Shown piece by piece: positions 45,559 to 53,879 of a DNA stretch of 64,000 bases (positions are counted from its first letter, which is position 1; each line of letters starts with the position of its first letter). A program made the position numbers and the translations under genes. Source of the stretch: an uncultured Clostridia bacterium. Lineage in GTDB: Bacteria; Bacillota; Clostridia; Oscillospirales; Ruminococcaceae. The DNA is taken from assembly GCA_944386045.1 (NCBI GenBank), contig CALWZO010000030.1, positions 1-64,000 of the forward strand, given 5' to 3'. The notes beneath the pieces are model-generated. The model was not told the origin of the DNA. It made no database searches and saw only the letters and a program-made list of their open reading frames with translations.

Positions 45559-47427
45559 ATGGAGTATTCATTGTTGGAAAAAATAAATTGCAGTGAGGAT
45601 GTTTCTGCGCTGGCGCAGGAAGATCTGGAGCAACTGTGCCGGCAGGCGCGTCGGTTTTTGATTGAAAATGTATCAAAAACCGGCGGACATTTGTCTGCCA
45701 ATCTGGGCACGGTAGAAATTGTAACCGCAATGCACTACTGCTTTTCAACGCCGAAAGATCAGTTTGTGTTTGATGTGGGCCATCAGTGTTATACCCATAA
45801 ATTATATACCGGGCGCAGGGAAAAATTTCCCTCTTTGCGTCAGCTTAACGGACTGTCGGGTTTTCCGTCTCCTGCTGAAAGTGAAAGCGACGCTTTTATT
45901 GCGGGGCATGGAAGTACATCCATTTCCCTGGCAATAGGCCTGGCCAGGGCGAACAAGATAAAACACAAGGATGGCTATGTAATAGCCCTGGTAGGTGACG
46001 GGGCATTTACAGGCGGAATGATATATGAGGGCCTGAACAATGTGGCAAAGGACCTGGACAACCTTATAATAATCCTCAATGACAATAAAATGTCTATATC
46101 CAAAAATGTCGGTGCGATGCCCAAATACCTTTCCCAGCTGCGCACAAATGCAGACTATCTAAATGTAAAAAGGAATGTGGCCAGCACACTGGACAAAGTT
46201 CCTTTGCTGGGCAAAGGGGTAAGGGATGTTCTGGTGGCCTCAAAGTCTTTTATCAGAAGAAACCTGTACAACGGAGGTACCTTCTTTGAAGATTTGGGCT
46301 TTACCTATCACCAGATAGCCGACGGAAACAATGTGTATGATGTATGCTCTGCTTTGGAAGCGGCAAAAAGGGTGGACGGCCCTGTCTTTATACATGCAAT
46401 GACTGTAAAGGGAAAGGGCTTTGCGCCGGCAGAGGAAAACCCCGGAGAATTCCACGGGGTAAGCGCTTTTGACCTTGAACATGTGCCGGACCCGGACGCA
46501 GCGCCAAAGGATTCTTTTTCTACTGTTTTTGGTAAAAAACTTTCCGAAACCGCCAATAAAAACGAAAATATATGCGCCATAACTGCGGCGATGAAATATG
46601 GTACGGGCTTGCAGTTTTTCTACCGCGACCACCCGCAGAGGTTTTTTGATGTGGGCATGGCGGAGGAACATGCGGTTACATTTGCCGCTGCTTTGGCCAA
46701 AGCCGGTATGCAGCCGGTTGTATGCCTGTACTCCACCTTTATGCAAAGGGCAATGGACCAGTTTATACATGATGTCATGCTGCTTAACCTGAATGTTATG
46801 TTCGGAATAGACCGCGCCGGCCTGGTCCCCGGTGACGGCGAAACACATCAGGGTATACATGATATAAGCATTTTTTCCAGCTACTCAAACACACTTGTGG
46901 TTTGCCCGTCCAATTATTCGGAACTTTTATATTGGCAGGCGTATATGCTGAATGAATATACCGGACCGAAAGTCCTCAGATATCCCAGGGGCGGCCAGGA
47001 AAGTATTATAGAAAATTACGAATGTACGGGTAACCCCTACGATATTATAAGCCGGGCGCCTGATGCGGACAGCCTGATAATATGTTACGGCCGACACTTT
47101 TCACAGTGTGTACAGGCTGTTCGGAAGCTGAAAGAAGAGGGAATAAACGCAGATATATTAAAGCTGAATGTAGTTAACCCTTTGCCGCAGCAGACTGTAA
47201 ACCGGGCTATGAAATACAAAAATGTTCATTTTTATGAAGAGCATGTGGAAAGCGGCAGTGTCAGCGAAAAATTTGCGCTTGAATTGCTGACCAACGGATT
47301 TAAGAACAAATACAGCAGTCACTGTATTGCAAATTACACAGTAAGGCGGGCCAGTGTAAGCCAGCTCTGGCAGCTGTGTTCGCTGGACAGTGAAAGCATA
47401 GTAACAGATATAAAAGGTGACAGATGA
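45559..47427 (+). CDS. dxs: 1-deoxy-D-xylulose-5-phosphate synthase
   Basis: Thiamine diphosphate enzyme that joins pyruvate and glyceraldehyde 3-phosphate in the first step of the MEP pathway. The 622-residue protein has VFDVGHQCYTHKL near 70, the thiamine-binding GDGAFTGGMIYEGLNN near 147, and ILNDNKMSISKNVG. The transketolase Pyr domain has the DVGMAEEHAVTFAAALA stretch and DRAGLVPGDGETHQG near 417. GGAG precedes the ATG. It overlaps tlyA by 4 nt (ATGA). Confidence 0.97.
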   Translation: MEYSLLEKINCSEDVSALAQEDLEQLCRQARRFLIENVSKTGGHLSANLGTVEIVTAMHYCFSTPKDQFVFDVGHQCYTHKLYTGRREKFPSLRQLNGLSGFPSPAESESDAFIAGHGSTSISLAIGLARANKIKHKDGYVIALVGDGAFTGGMIYEGLNNVAKDLDNLIIILNDNKMSISKNVGAMPKYLSQLRTNADYLNVKRNVASTLDKVPLLGKGVRDVLVASKSFIRRNLYNGGTFFEDLGFTYHQIADGNNVYDVCSALEAAKRVDGPVFIHAMTVKGKGFAPAEENPGEFHGVSAFDLEHVPDPDAAPKDSFSTVFGKKLSETANKNENICAITAAMKYGTGLQFFYRDHPQRFFDVGMAEEHAVTFAAALAKAGMQPVVCLYSTFMQRAMDQFIHDVMLLNLNVMFGIDRAGLVPGDGETHQGIHDISIFSSYSNTLVVCPSNYSELLYWQAYMLNEYTGPKVLRYPRGGQESIIENYECTGNPYDIISRAPDADSLIICYGRHFSQCVQAVRKLKEEGINADILKLNVVNPLPQQTVNRAMKYKNVHFYEEHVESGSVSEKFALELLTNGFKNKYSSHCIANYTVRRASVSQLWQLCSLDSESIVTDIKGDR

Positions 47428-48227
47428 AAATACGATTAGACCAATATATTTTTCAGCGGGGATATGCACCCTCAAGACAAAGGGCCCAGGCGCTGATAAT
47501 GTCCGGCATAGTCTTTGTGAACAATCAGAAAGCGGACAAGGCCGGCACAATGATAAAGGATACGGACACAGTGGAAGTGCGCGGAAAAGACCTGAAATAT
47601 GTCAGCCGCGGCGGACTTAAACTGGAAAAGGCCATGGAACTGTATGATTTTTATCTTGACGGCAAGGTGTGCATGGATATAGGCGCATCAACCGGTGGTT
47701 TTACCGACTGTATGCTCCAGAACGGAGCGCAAAAGGTGTATGCAGTTGATGTGGGCTACGGACAGCTGGCCTGGAAACTTCGCAGCGATCCCCGTGTGAA
47801 AAACATGGAGAAAACAAATATAAGAAATGTAACATTGGATATGCTGGATGAAAAGATAGATTTTTTCAGCGTTGATGTGTCTTTTATATCCTTAAAGCAT
47901 ATATTCCCGGTGGCGGCAGCTATATCCACCGATGATGTAATAGGTGTGTGCCTGGTAAAGCCGCAGTTTGAAGCCGGAAGGGAAAAAGTGGGTAAAAAAG
48001 GTGTGGTCCGCGAAAGCGAAACACATAAAGAAGTGATAAACACCGTTATTCAGTATGCCAATGACAACGGCTTTTTTGTGCACAAACTTACTTTTTCACC
48101 CATAAAAGGGCCGGAAGGTAACATAGAGTTTCTTATTGTAATATCCAAAAAAGACCGGCGGCCTATCGTCAGCCGGCAGGATGTGGATGATATTGTAATG
48201 CAGGCCAAGGAAAGCCTGGGAGATTAG
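47424..48227 (+). CDS. tlyA: TlyA family rRNA methyltransferase / S4-domain protein
   Basis: A 267-residue protein with an N-terminal S4 RNA-binding domain (IRLDQYIFQRGYAPSRQRA and SRGGLKLEKAM) and a FtsJ/RrmJ-type methyltransferase domain. Motif I is DIGASTGGFTDCML near 85, followed by VYAVDVGYGQLAWKLR. In mycobacteria TlyA 2'-O-methylates 16S and 23S rRNA; the homologue near dxs and recN in Bacillota (YqxC) is less studied. It overlaps dxs by 4 nt and abuts nadK directly. Confidence 0.93.
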   Translation: MKIRLDQYIFQRGYAPSRQRAQALIMSGIVFVNNQKADKAGTMIKDTDTVEVRGKDLKYVSRGGLKLEKAMELYDFYLDGKVCMDIGASTGGFTDCMLQNGAQKVYAVDVGYGQLAWKLRSDPRVKNMEKTNIRNVTLDMLDEKIDFFSVDVSFISLKHIFPVAAAISTDDVIGVCLVKPQFEAGREKVGKKGVVRESETHKEVINTVIQYANDNGFFVHKLTFSPIKGPEGNIEFLIVISKKDRRPIVSRQDVDDIVMQAKESLGD

Positions 48228-49067
48228 ATGAAATTTTTATTGAAAGTAAACCCGACAAAGGAAAACAGCCGGCAGACAGCAGAAAAAGTTATAGATAAAC
48301 TGCTGTCAGCAGGACATACATGCAGGCTGTGCGCCGATGAAGAAGTTGCGGTAAAATCCCCGGTGGAAACTATTGATTTTTCCCGGGGGCTGAAATGGTG
48401 TGATGTTATCATAACAGTCGGCGGTGACGGCACGATACTTAATATCGGAAAGCAGGCGGCCGAAAATGAAAAACCTATCCTGGGTATAAACACAGGGCAT
48501 CTGGGATTTCTGACGGCGCTGGAGCCTTCAGAGCTGGACACTCTGGACAGGATAGAGGACAATGACTTTTTCAAGATAAAAAAACATTTTTTCCTGCAGG
48601 TAAAAATAAACGAAGGCCCGTGGATGTACTGCCTTAATGATGCGGTTATATCCAAATACGCATACAGCAACACCGTGGACCTGGCCATTTACTGCAACGG
48701 CAATATTCTGATGAACTTTGCCGGCGACGGAATTATCGTGGCTACTTCCACAGGGTCTACGGCTTACTCCCTTTCAGTGGGCGGGCCGATAGTGGACAGC
48801 GATCTGAATGCTATGGTTTTAAGCCCGGTTGCACCACATACCCTGAACAGGACATCCATGGTTCTGGGCAGTGACAAATGCCTGAAAATAACCGCGCAGG
48901 ATCACAACGACCAAAAAGCCTATATAGCTTTTGACGGCGCGGATTATATAAAAATCGGAAAAGAGGACAGCGTGTATGTCCGCTTATCAGACAAGTATGT
49001 TTCAATATACACCCAGGGTGGTTTGGGACAGCTGGAAAAGGTAGATAAAAAATTAAAATCAAGATAA
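48228..49067 (+). CDS. nadK: NAD kinase
   Basis: Phosphorylates NAD to NADP with ATP or polyphosphate. The 279-residue protein has the diagnostic GGDGTIL motif (residues 65-71), LGINTGHLGFL near 88 and the YCLNDAVISK stretch near 128. The TSTGSTAYSLSVGGPIV block near 171 follows. It begins right after tlyA. NADPH is also the reductant for dxr in this window, but no direct link is implied. Confidence 0.96.
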   Translation: MKFLLKVNPTKENSRQTAEKVIDKLLSAGHTCRLCADEEVAVKSPVETIDFSRGLKWCDVIITVGGDGTILNIGKQAAENEKPILGINTGHLGFLTALEPSELDTLDRIEDNDFFKIKKHFFLQVKINEGPWMYCLNDAVISKYAYSNTVDLAIYCNGNILMNFAGDGIIVATSTGSTAYSLSVGGPIVDSDLNAMVLSPVAPHTLNRTSMVLGSDKCLKITAQDHNDQKAYIAFDGADYIKIGKEDSVYVRLSDKYVSIYTQGGLGQLEKVDKKLKSR

Positions 49068-49083
49068 AACAAAGGAGATGCTT

Positions 49084-49539
49084 ATGAAAAAGGCCAGACA
49101 CAAGAAAATACTTTCTTTAATCAGCGAGTACAACATTGACAGGCAGGAAGTCCTTTTGGATTACTTGAAAAAAGAAGGCTTTAAAGTAACTCAGGCTACG
49201 GTTTCAAGGGATATCAAAGAGCTGAATTTGGTAAAGATTGTATCTTCCAACGGTGAGTACAAATATGCGCAGAACACCATTGTGGAAGACACAAAGGCCA
49301 CATTCAACCGTTTTGACTATATCTTTTCCGAATCTATCAAAACAGTGGATTATGCCATGAATACTGTGGTGATAAAATGCCATACAGCTATGGCGCAGGC
49401 TGCCTGTGAAGTGTTTGACAGTCTGCACTGGGACGGTGTGGTAGGCACATTGGCAGGTGAAAACACAATATTTATTCTTGTGCGTACAGAAGAAATAGCA
49501 AAAGAACTGTGCGAGAAACTGAGAAAATACATCAAGTAA
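49084..49539 (+). CDS. argR: Arginine repressor ArgR/AhrC
   Basis: Hexameric regulator that binds ARG boxes with arginine as co-repressor. The 151-residue protein has an N-terminal winged helix (about 1-70) with KEGFKVTQATVSRDIKELN, the ArgR recognition helix. The C-terminal oligomerisation domain (about 78-151) contains TVVIKCHTAMAQAACEVFD and GVVGTLAGENTIFILVRT; GENT replaces the usual GDDT arginine site. Start: the first ATG at 49078 lies against AAAGGAG, so ATG 49084 is more likely. Its place before recN is conserved. Confidence 0.95.
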   Translation: MKKARHKKILSLISEYNIDRQEVLLDYLKKEGFKVTQATVSRDIKELNLVKIVSSNGEYKYAQNTIVEDTKATFNRFDYIFSESIKTVDYAMNTVVIKCHTAMAQAACEVFDSLHWDGVVGTLAGENTIFILVRTEEIAKELCEKLRKYIK

Positions 49540-49551
49540 GTTGGTGAAATT

Positions 49552-51219
49552 ATGCTTTGTGAACTTATAATTGAAAATGTAGCGGTCATCGAAAAAGCGG
49601 ACATTGTTTTCAAAGACGGTTTTACCTGCCTTACCGGTGAAACCGGCGCCGGCAAGTCAATAATTATCGATTCTATAAATGCGATAATGGGCGAAAGAAT
49701 TTCCAAAAATATAGTCAGGACAGGCGCGGAAAAAGCGTCTATTGTGGCTGTGTTTGAAAATTTGTCTCAAAGCATAATTGACAAGGCGGCTGAAATGGAT
49801 ATTGACCTGTCGGACGACTGTATAGTTTCCAGGCAGATTACCGCCGACGGCAAAAGCAGTGCCAGAATAAACAGCGTGCCGTACCCCGTTTCGATCCTGA
49901 AACGGCTGTTCAGCGACGCTATAAATATTCACGGACAGCATGACAGCCAGCGGTTGTTAAACCCTGCAAAGCATCTTGACATACTGGACTCTTTTGGCAC
50001 AGACAGCGCCGTAAAGGCCACATACCGGCAGTTTTTTAAGGAATATACACGGCTGAACAAAGAGATAAAACAGCTGGAAGAGGTAGACAAAAACAAACAG
50101 GAAACCCTGGATCTGCTTTCCTTCCAGGTGCAGGAGATAGAAAGCGCGCGGCTGAACGAAGAAGAGGAAGAACAGCTTAACTCCGACAAAAAGCTTATAA
50201 AAAATGCGGAAAATATTCTGGAAGGCCTATCCAGTGCTTATGAGTATCTTTTCGGCAGTGATGACAATATGGGAGCGCTGTCCATGCTGCAGCAGGCCTG
50301 TTCTGACATTTCCGGCATTACAGACTGCTCCGATGTTCTTGCCGATATAAGTGAACGCCTTAACGAATGCGCCGCCACAGCACAGGATACAGGCTTTGAC
50401 CTTAAAAACTTTTTGGATGATTTTGATGTTGATATTTCCAGCATTGACCGGATTGAGGAAAGGCTGGACACATACTATAAACTGAAAAGAAAATACGGCC
50501 CCGAGGTAAAAGATGTTCTGGCTTATTACGAAAACAGCAAAGCCGAACTGGAAAAAATTGAGTTTGCCCGGGAAAGGCTGGAACAGCTGCTGCGGCAGCA
50601 GAAAGTTGCAGTTGACAAGCTGTCAATTTCTGCCGACAGGCTCACCCAAAGCCGCAAGGAAGTGTTTGAAAAACTGTCACGGGGAATACATCAGGCCCTT
50701 GAGTTTTTGAATATGCCTTTTGTAAAGCTGTATCTGTCCTGCGAGAAGAAAGACTTTACAGCAGACGGCCGGGATGATATTGAATTTGTTATATCCACCA
50801 ACAAGGGCGAAGCTGCCAAACCTTTGGCAAAAATTGCCTCCGGCGGTGAACTGTCCAGAATAATGCTGGCCATAAAAAGCGTGCTGGCGGAAAAAGAGGA
50901 CACACATACCCTTATTTTTGACGAGATAGATGCCGGTGTTTCCGGTTCGGCCGCCGTGAAAATAGGCAAGCTGCTGAAAGACACCTCAAAGGGCAAACAG
51001 GTATTGTGCGTTACCCATTCTCCGCAGATTGCGGCTTTTGCTGACAATCATATGCTTATAGAAAAGGTTACAGACGACAGCGCCACTTATACACATGTGC
51101 GCCGGCTGGAAGGCGAAGACAGGGTAAGGGAAATTGCCAGAATTATTTCGGGCGAAAATATAACCCCCACGGCTTTGCTCAATGCCAGGGAAATGATTGA
51201 AAGTACAAAAAACGGTTGA
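49552..51219 (+). CDS. recN: DNA repair protein RecN
   Basis: SMC-like ATPase that acts early at double-strand breaks. The 555-residue protein has Walker A GETGAGKSIIID near residue 29, a central coiled-coil region (about 155-380), and a C-terminal head with FDEIDAGVSGSAA (Walker B) near 453 and VLCVTHSPQIAAFAD. The stop codon overlaps the -35 box of the next promoter. It closes the asp23-recN run. Confidence 0.96.
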   Translation: MLCELIIENVAVIEKADIVFKDGFTCLTGETGAGKSIIIDSINAIMGERISKNIVRTGAEKASIVAVFENLSQSIIDKAAEMDIDLSDDCIVSRQITADGKSSARINSVPYPVSILKRLFSDAINIHGQHDSQRLLNPAKHLDILDSFGTDSAVKATYRQFFKEYTRLNKEIKQLEEVDKNKQETLDLLSFQVQEIESARLNEEEEEQLNSDKKLIKNAENILEGLSSAYEYLFGSDDNMGALSMLQQACSDISGITDCSDVLADISERLNECAATAQDTGFDLKNFLDDFDVDISSIDRIEERLDTYYKLKRKYGPEVKDVLAYYENSKAELEKIEFARERLEQLLRQQKVAVDKLSISADRLTQSRKEVFEKLSRGIHQALEFLNMPFVKLYLSCEKKDFTADGRDDIEFVISTNKGEAAKPLAKIASGGELSRIMLAIKSVLAEKEDTHTLIFDEIDAGVSGSAAVKIGKLLKDTSKGKQVLCVTHSPQIAAFADNHMLIEKVTDDSATYTHVRRLEGEDRVREIARIISGENITPTALLNAREMIESTKNG

Positions 51220-51245
51220 CAAACAGCCCGGCACAGTGATATCAT
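51216..51245 (+). promoter_or_regulatory. Sigma-A promoter of the tyrS T-box leader
   Basis: TTGACA (51216-51221) overlaps the recN stop. TATCAT (51240-51245) follows after an 18-nt spacer. It gives a T-box leader of about 320 nt before tyrS. Confidence 0.7.
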
Positions 51246-51249
51246 TTAT

Positions 51250-51526
51250 CCATATAATCAAAACGCTATGACAAAGAAAAGTAGCTGAAAAAGTGCGGTG
51301 AAGAGAGAGTGCGGCCGGTGAAAGCACGACTTTGAGTTTTCAGTGAATACCCTTTCGAGCGGCGGCCCGAAAATTGCAGTAGGCGCCGACGGTGTTCCCG
51401 TTAAAGAATTAAAAGTCTTGTACTTTGTGAGACAGTATGCCGTGAGGCAGCTGTAAACAGAGGTGGTACCGTGTTAATTTTTAACGCCCTCTGCCGATTG
51501 TATTGGCAGGCGGCGTTTTTTATTTC
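51250..51526 (+). ncRNA. T-box riboswitch, tyrosine specifier
   Basis: Leader RNA that senses uncharged tRNA-Tyr. Stem I is visible: lower stem with CGCT/AGCG and AAAG/CTTT, and an S-turn with AGTA (near 51280) on the 5' side and GAA on the 3' side. The specifier TAC (Tyr) is at 51348-51350, and the upper stem is CTGAAAA (51285-51291) with TTTTCAG (51337-51343). The T-box bulge sequence AGAGGTGGTACCGTG lies at 51459-51473. A terminator AACGCC...GGCGTT followed by T6 is at 51483-51522. Binding of uncharged tRNA should favour the antiterminator and raise tyrS expression. Confidence 0.92.
51483..51526 (+). terminator. Regulated terminator of the tyrS T-box
   Basis: The stem AACGCC-CTC-TGCC / GGCA-GGC-GGCGTT, followed by TTTTTTA, competes with the antiterminator formed by the T-box sequence just upstream. 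Confidence 0.85.
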
Positions 51527-51569
51527 ATTTTGGCGCCTGTCAGAAACACAGATATAGGAGGTACTGAAA

Positions 51570-52823
51570 ATGGAATTCAACGGTAGAAAATTGCCGGACA
51601 ATGTATTTGACCTGTTGCAGGAAAGAGGACTTATCGCCAATGTCACAGATGCTGATTATGTAAGGGAGCTGCTGGGCAAAGAGAAAATTACATTCTACAT
51701 CGGATTTGACCCAACAGCCGACAGCCTGCATGTAGGACATTTTTTGCAGATGATGGTAATGAGATATATGCAGATGTACGGCCACAGACCGATAGCCCTT
51801 ATCGGTGGCGGCACCTGCATGATAGGCGACCCCAGCGGCAAAGCTGATATGCGCCGTGTTATGTCCAAAGAGGAAATAGACTCCAACGGCGAAAAGTTCA
51901 AGGTCATAATGAGAAAGTTTATAGACTTTTCCGATGGCAAGGCCCTGATGCTCAACAATGCAGACTGGCTTTTGAAACTGAACTATGTTGAATTTTTAAG
52001 GGAGATAGGTTTCTATTTCACTGTAAACAAAATGCTTTCCGCTGAGGCTTTCAAAGTCAGAATGGAAAGGGAAATAGGCCTTACATTTACCGAGTTCAGC
52101 TACATGCTGATGCAGGGATATGACTTTTACCGCCTGTTCAACGACCATGGCTGTATAGCTCAGTTCGGCGGCAGTGACCAGTGGTCAAATATCCTGGCCG
52201 GTACAGAGCTTATCCGTAAAAAAGACGGTAAAGACGCTTTTGGTATGACATTCAATCTGCTGACAACAGCTGATGGTGTAAAGATGGGCAAAACAGTAAA
52301 AGGCGCTGTATGGCTCAACCCTGAAAAAACATCACCTTACGAATTTTTCCAGTACTGGAGAAATATCAACGACGCCGATGTGGCCAACTGTCTGAAAATG
52401 CTCACTTTGGTTCCGCTGGAAGAAATTGACGAGTTTGTAAAACGCGGCGGCGCGGCATACAACGAAGCAAAAGAATTGCTGGCTTACACACTTACAGAGC
52501 TTGTGCACTCCAAAGAAGATGCGGATCTTGCCCTGAATACATCCAGGGAACTGTTCGGCGGCGCAGCACACAGCGACTCCATGCCTTCATTTGCACTGGC
52601 TGAAGACGCTTTTACAGACGGAAAAATAGCAATTCTTGACCTGCTTGTGACTGTAAAGCTGGCACCCAGCAAATCAGAGGCCAGAAGACTGGTTATGCAG
52701 GGCGGTATCCTGGTAAATGAAGAAAAAGTTACCAGTATTGATACAGCCTTTGAAAAAGATCGGTTCAAGGACAGCTTTATAGTCAAAAAAGGCAAAAAGA
52801 CATTCTTGAAAATTACTCTTTGA
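51570..52823 (+). CDS. tyrS: Tyrosyl-tRNA synthetase
   Basis: Class I synthetase charging tRNA-Tyr. The 417-residue protein has the HIGH-like motif LHVGH (about 53-57) and the KMSKS-like motif KMGKT (about 238-242), with GGSDQWSNILAG binding tyrosine. A C-terminal S4-like RNA-binding domain (about 350-417) ends MQGGILVNEEKVTSID. GGAGG precedes the ATG. Expression is under the T-box. It is followed by a terminator shared with a small convergent gene. Confidence 0.97.
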   Translation: MEFNGRKLPDNVFDLLQERGLIANVTDADYVRELLGKEKITFYIGFDPTADSLHVGHFLQMMVMRYMQMYGHRPIALIGGGTCMIGDPSGKADMRRVMSKEEIDSNGEKFKVIMRKFIDFSDGKALMLNNADWLLKLNYVEFLREIGFYFTVNKMLSAEAFKVRMEREIGLTFTEFSYMLMQGYDFYRLFNDHGCIAQFGGSDQWSNILAGTELIRKKDGKDAFGMTFNLLTTADGVKMGKTVKGAVWLNPEKTSPYEFFQYWRNINDADVANCLKMLTLVPLEEIDEFVKRGGAAYNEAKELLAYTLTELVHSKEDADLALNTSRELFGGAAHSDSMPSFALAEDAFTDGKIAILDLLVTVKLAPSKSEARRLVMQGGILVNEEKVTSIDTAFEKDRFKDSFIVKKGKKTFLKITL

Positions 52824-52836
52824 TTTAAGTATATAA

Positions 52837-52873
52837 AAATAAAGGAGACCTTCAACGGCCTCCTTTATTTTTG
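52837..52873. terminator. Terminator between tyrS and the DUF1540 gene
   Basis: AAATAAAGGAG (52837-52847) pairs with CTCCTTTATTT (52860-52870), with an inner CC/GG beyond one mismatch. The stop codon of the minus-strand DUF1540 gene lies within the 3' arm, so both convergent genes share this hairpin. Confidence 0.75.
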
Positions 52874-53020
52874 ACGGAAGGTGTCGCACACCACAGTGAC
52901 CCCTGTCAGCGATTTATGTTCCTTTATATCTATATATTTTGCCGTACAGTTTGACAGTCCGTCATGGTAAACACACCGGGATATTTCGCAGTTTATATTT
53001 TTTATAACATCTTCACTCAT
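52865..53020 (-). CDS. Small DUF1540 cysteine-rich protein
   Basis: A 51-residue frame on the minus strand, too small for automatic length cut-offs. It reads from ATG (53018-53020) to TAA (52865-52867). Cysteines at 11, 16, 25 and 45 have the order and spacing of DUF1540 domains, in INCEISRCVYHDG, then SNCTAKYIDI, then VVCDTF. The four Cys probably bind one metal ion (inference). The function of DUF1540 proteins is unknown to me; they are common in spore-formers. A good ribosome-binding site is missing: AAAGGAT lies 18 nt upstream. It is alone in a 280-nt interval between tyrS and the phosphoesterase. Confidence 0.8.
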   Translation of the reverse strand: MSEDVIKNINCEISRCVYHDGLSNCTAKYIDIKEHKSLTGVTVVCDTFRQK

Positions 53021-53100
53021 ATCAAAAATTTTGCTTTATCCTTTCTTTTGTGCTAAACTGTATTGTGTATCATTAAAGCATTTTTTATTCGGAGGTTAAC

Positions 53101-53793
53101 TTGTCAATTTTTGTTATAGCCGACCTGCACCTTTCCTTTGGGACGGAAAAGCCCATGGATATCTTTCCGGGGTGGGAAAATCACTGGAAAAGGCTGGAAA
53201 GCAACTGGTCAAAGCTGGTAAAGCCGCAGGATACAGTTGTTATTCCGGGCGATATTTCCTGGGGGCTGACCCTGGAGCAGGCATTGCCTGATTTTCAGTT
53301 TATCAACCGCCTTCCGGGGCAAAAGATAATATCCAAAGGCAACCACGACTACTGGTGGCAGACAACCAAAAAGCTCAATGATTTTCTGACGCAAAACAAC
53401 CTGGACAGCATAAAGTTTCTGCACAACAACAGCTATGAAGTGGAGGATGTGGTGATTTGCGGCACCAGAGGCTGGATTTTTGAAAACGGACAGGCGCAGG
53501 ACGAAAAGGTTATTCTGCGTGAAGCCGGAAGGCTGAAGGCATCACTGGACTACATCCAAAGTCCGAAAGAAAAGATAGTTTTCCTGCATTATCCCACTAT
53601 TTATCAGGAACAAAGAGCCAATCATATTATCGACACACTTATGAATTACAATATCAAAAGATGCTTTTACGGGCATCTTCACGGCAAAACAATAAATTAT
53701 GCATTTAACGGTGTATCTGACGGTATAAAATACAAGCTTATTTCTGCGGATGCCCTCAATTTTTGCCCTTATATAATTGATAAATCAAATTAA
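53101..53793 (+). CDS. Metallophosphoesterase
   Basis: A 230-residue calcineurin-type phosphoesterase with all dimetal motifs: DLH (Asp8 and His10), GDISWG (about 50-55), GNHDYW (80-85), a His in FLHYPT, and GHLHG (191-195). The start is TTG at 53101, preceded by GGAGG 5 nt upstream; the next ATG would remove the DLH motif, so the TTG is real. Substrate is unknown. No terminator separates it from the tig promoter. Related clostridial proteins are simply called metallophosphoesterases. Confidence 0.88.
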   Translation: MSIFVIADLHLSFGTEKPMDIFPGWENHWKRLESNWSKLVKPQDTVVIPGDISWGLTLEQALPDFQFINRLPGQKIISKGNHDYWWQTTKKLNDFLTQNNLDSIKFLHNNSYEVEDVVICGTRGWIFENGQAQDEKVILREAGRLKASLDYIQSPKEKIVFLHYPTIYQEQRANHIIDTLMNYNIKRCFYGHLHGKTINYAFNGVSDGIKYKLISADALNFCPYIIDKSN

Positions 53794-53805
53794 GTGTGAT
53801 ATAAT
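53777..53805 (+). promoter_or_regulatory. Sigma-A promoter of tig-clpP-clpX
   Basis: TTGATA (53777-53782), 17-nt spacer, TATAAT (53800-53805). The promoter begins inside the last codons of the phosphoesterase gene. A TGTGA/TCACA/TGTGA series of half-sites surrounds the -10 and the expected start point. Confidence 0.72.
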
Positions 53806-53812
53806 TAATCAG

Positions 53813-53835
53813 TCACAGTAATTTTGCTACTGTGA
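53813..53835 (+). repeat. Inverted repeat at the tig transcription start
   Basis: TCACAGTA (53813-53820), 7-nt centre, TACTGTGA (53828-53835): a perfect 8-bp inverted repeat located at about +1 to +24 of the tig transcript. It could be an operator or a 5' hairpin protecting the mRNA. There is no T-run after it. Confidence 0.7.
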
Positions 53836-53879
53836 TGCCATAAATTTTAAATAAAAACAATTTAAGGAGTTTTAAAAAT

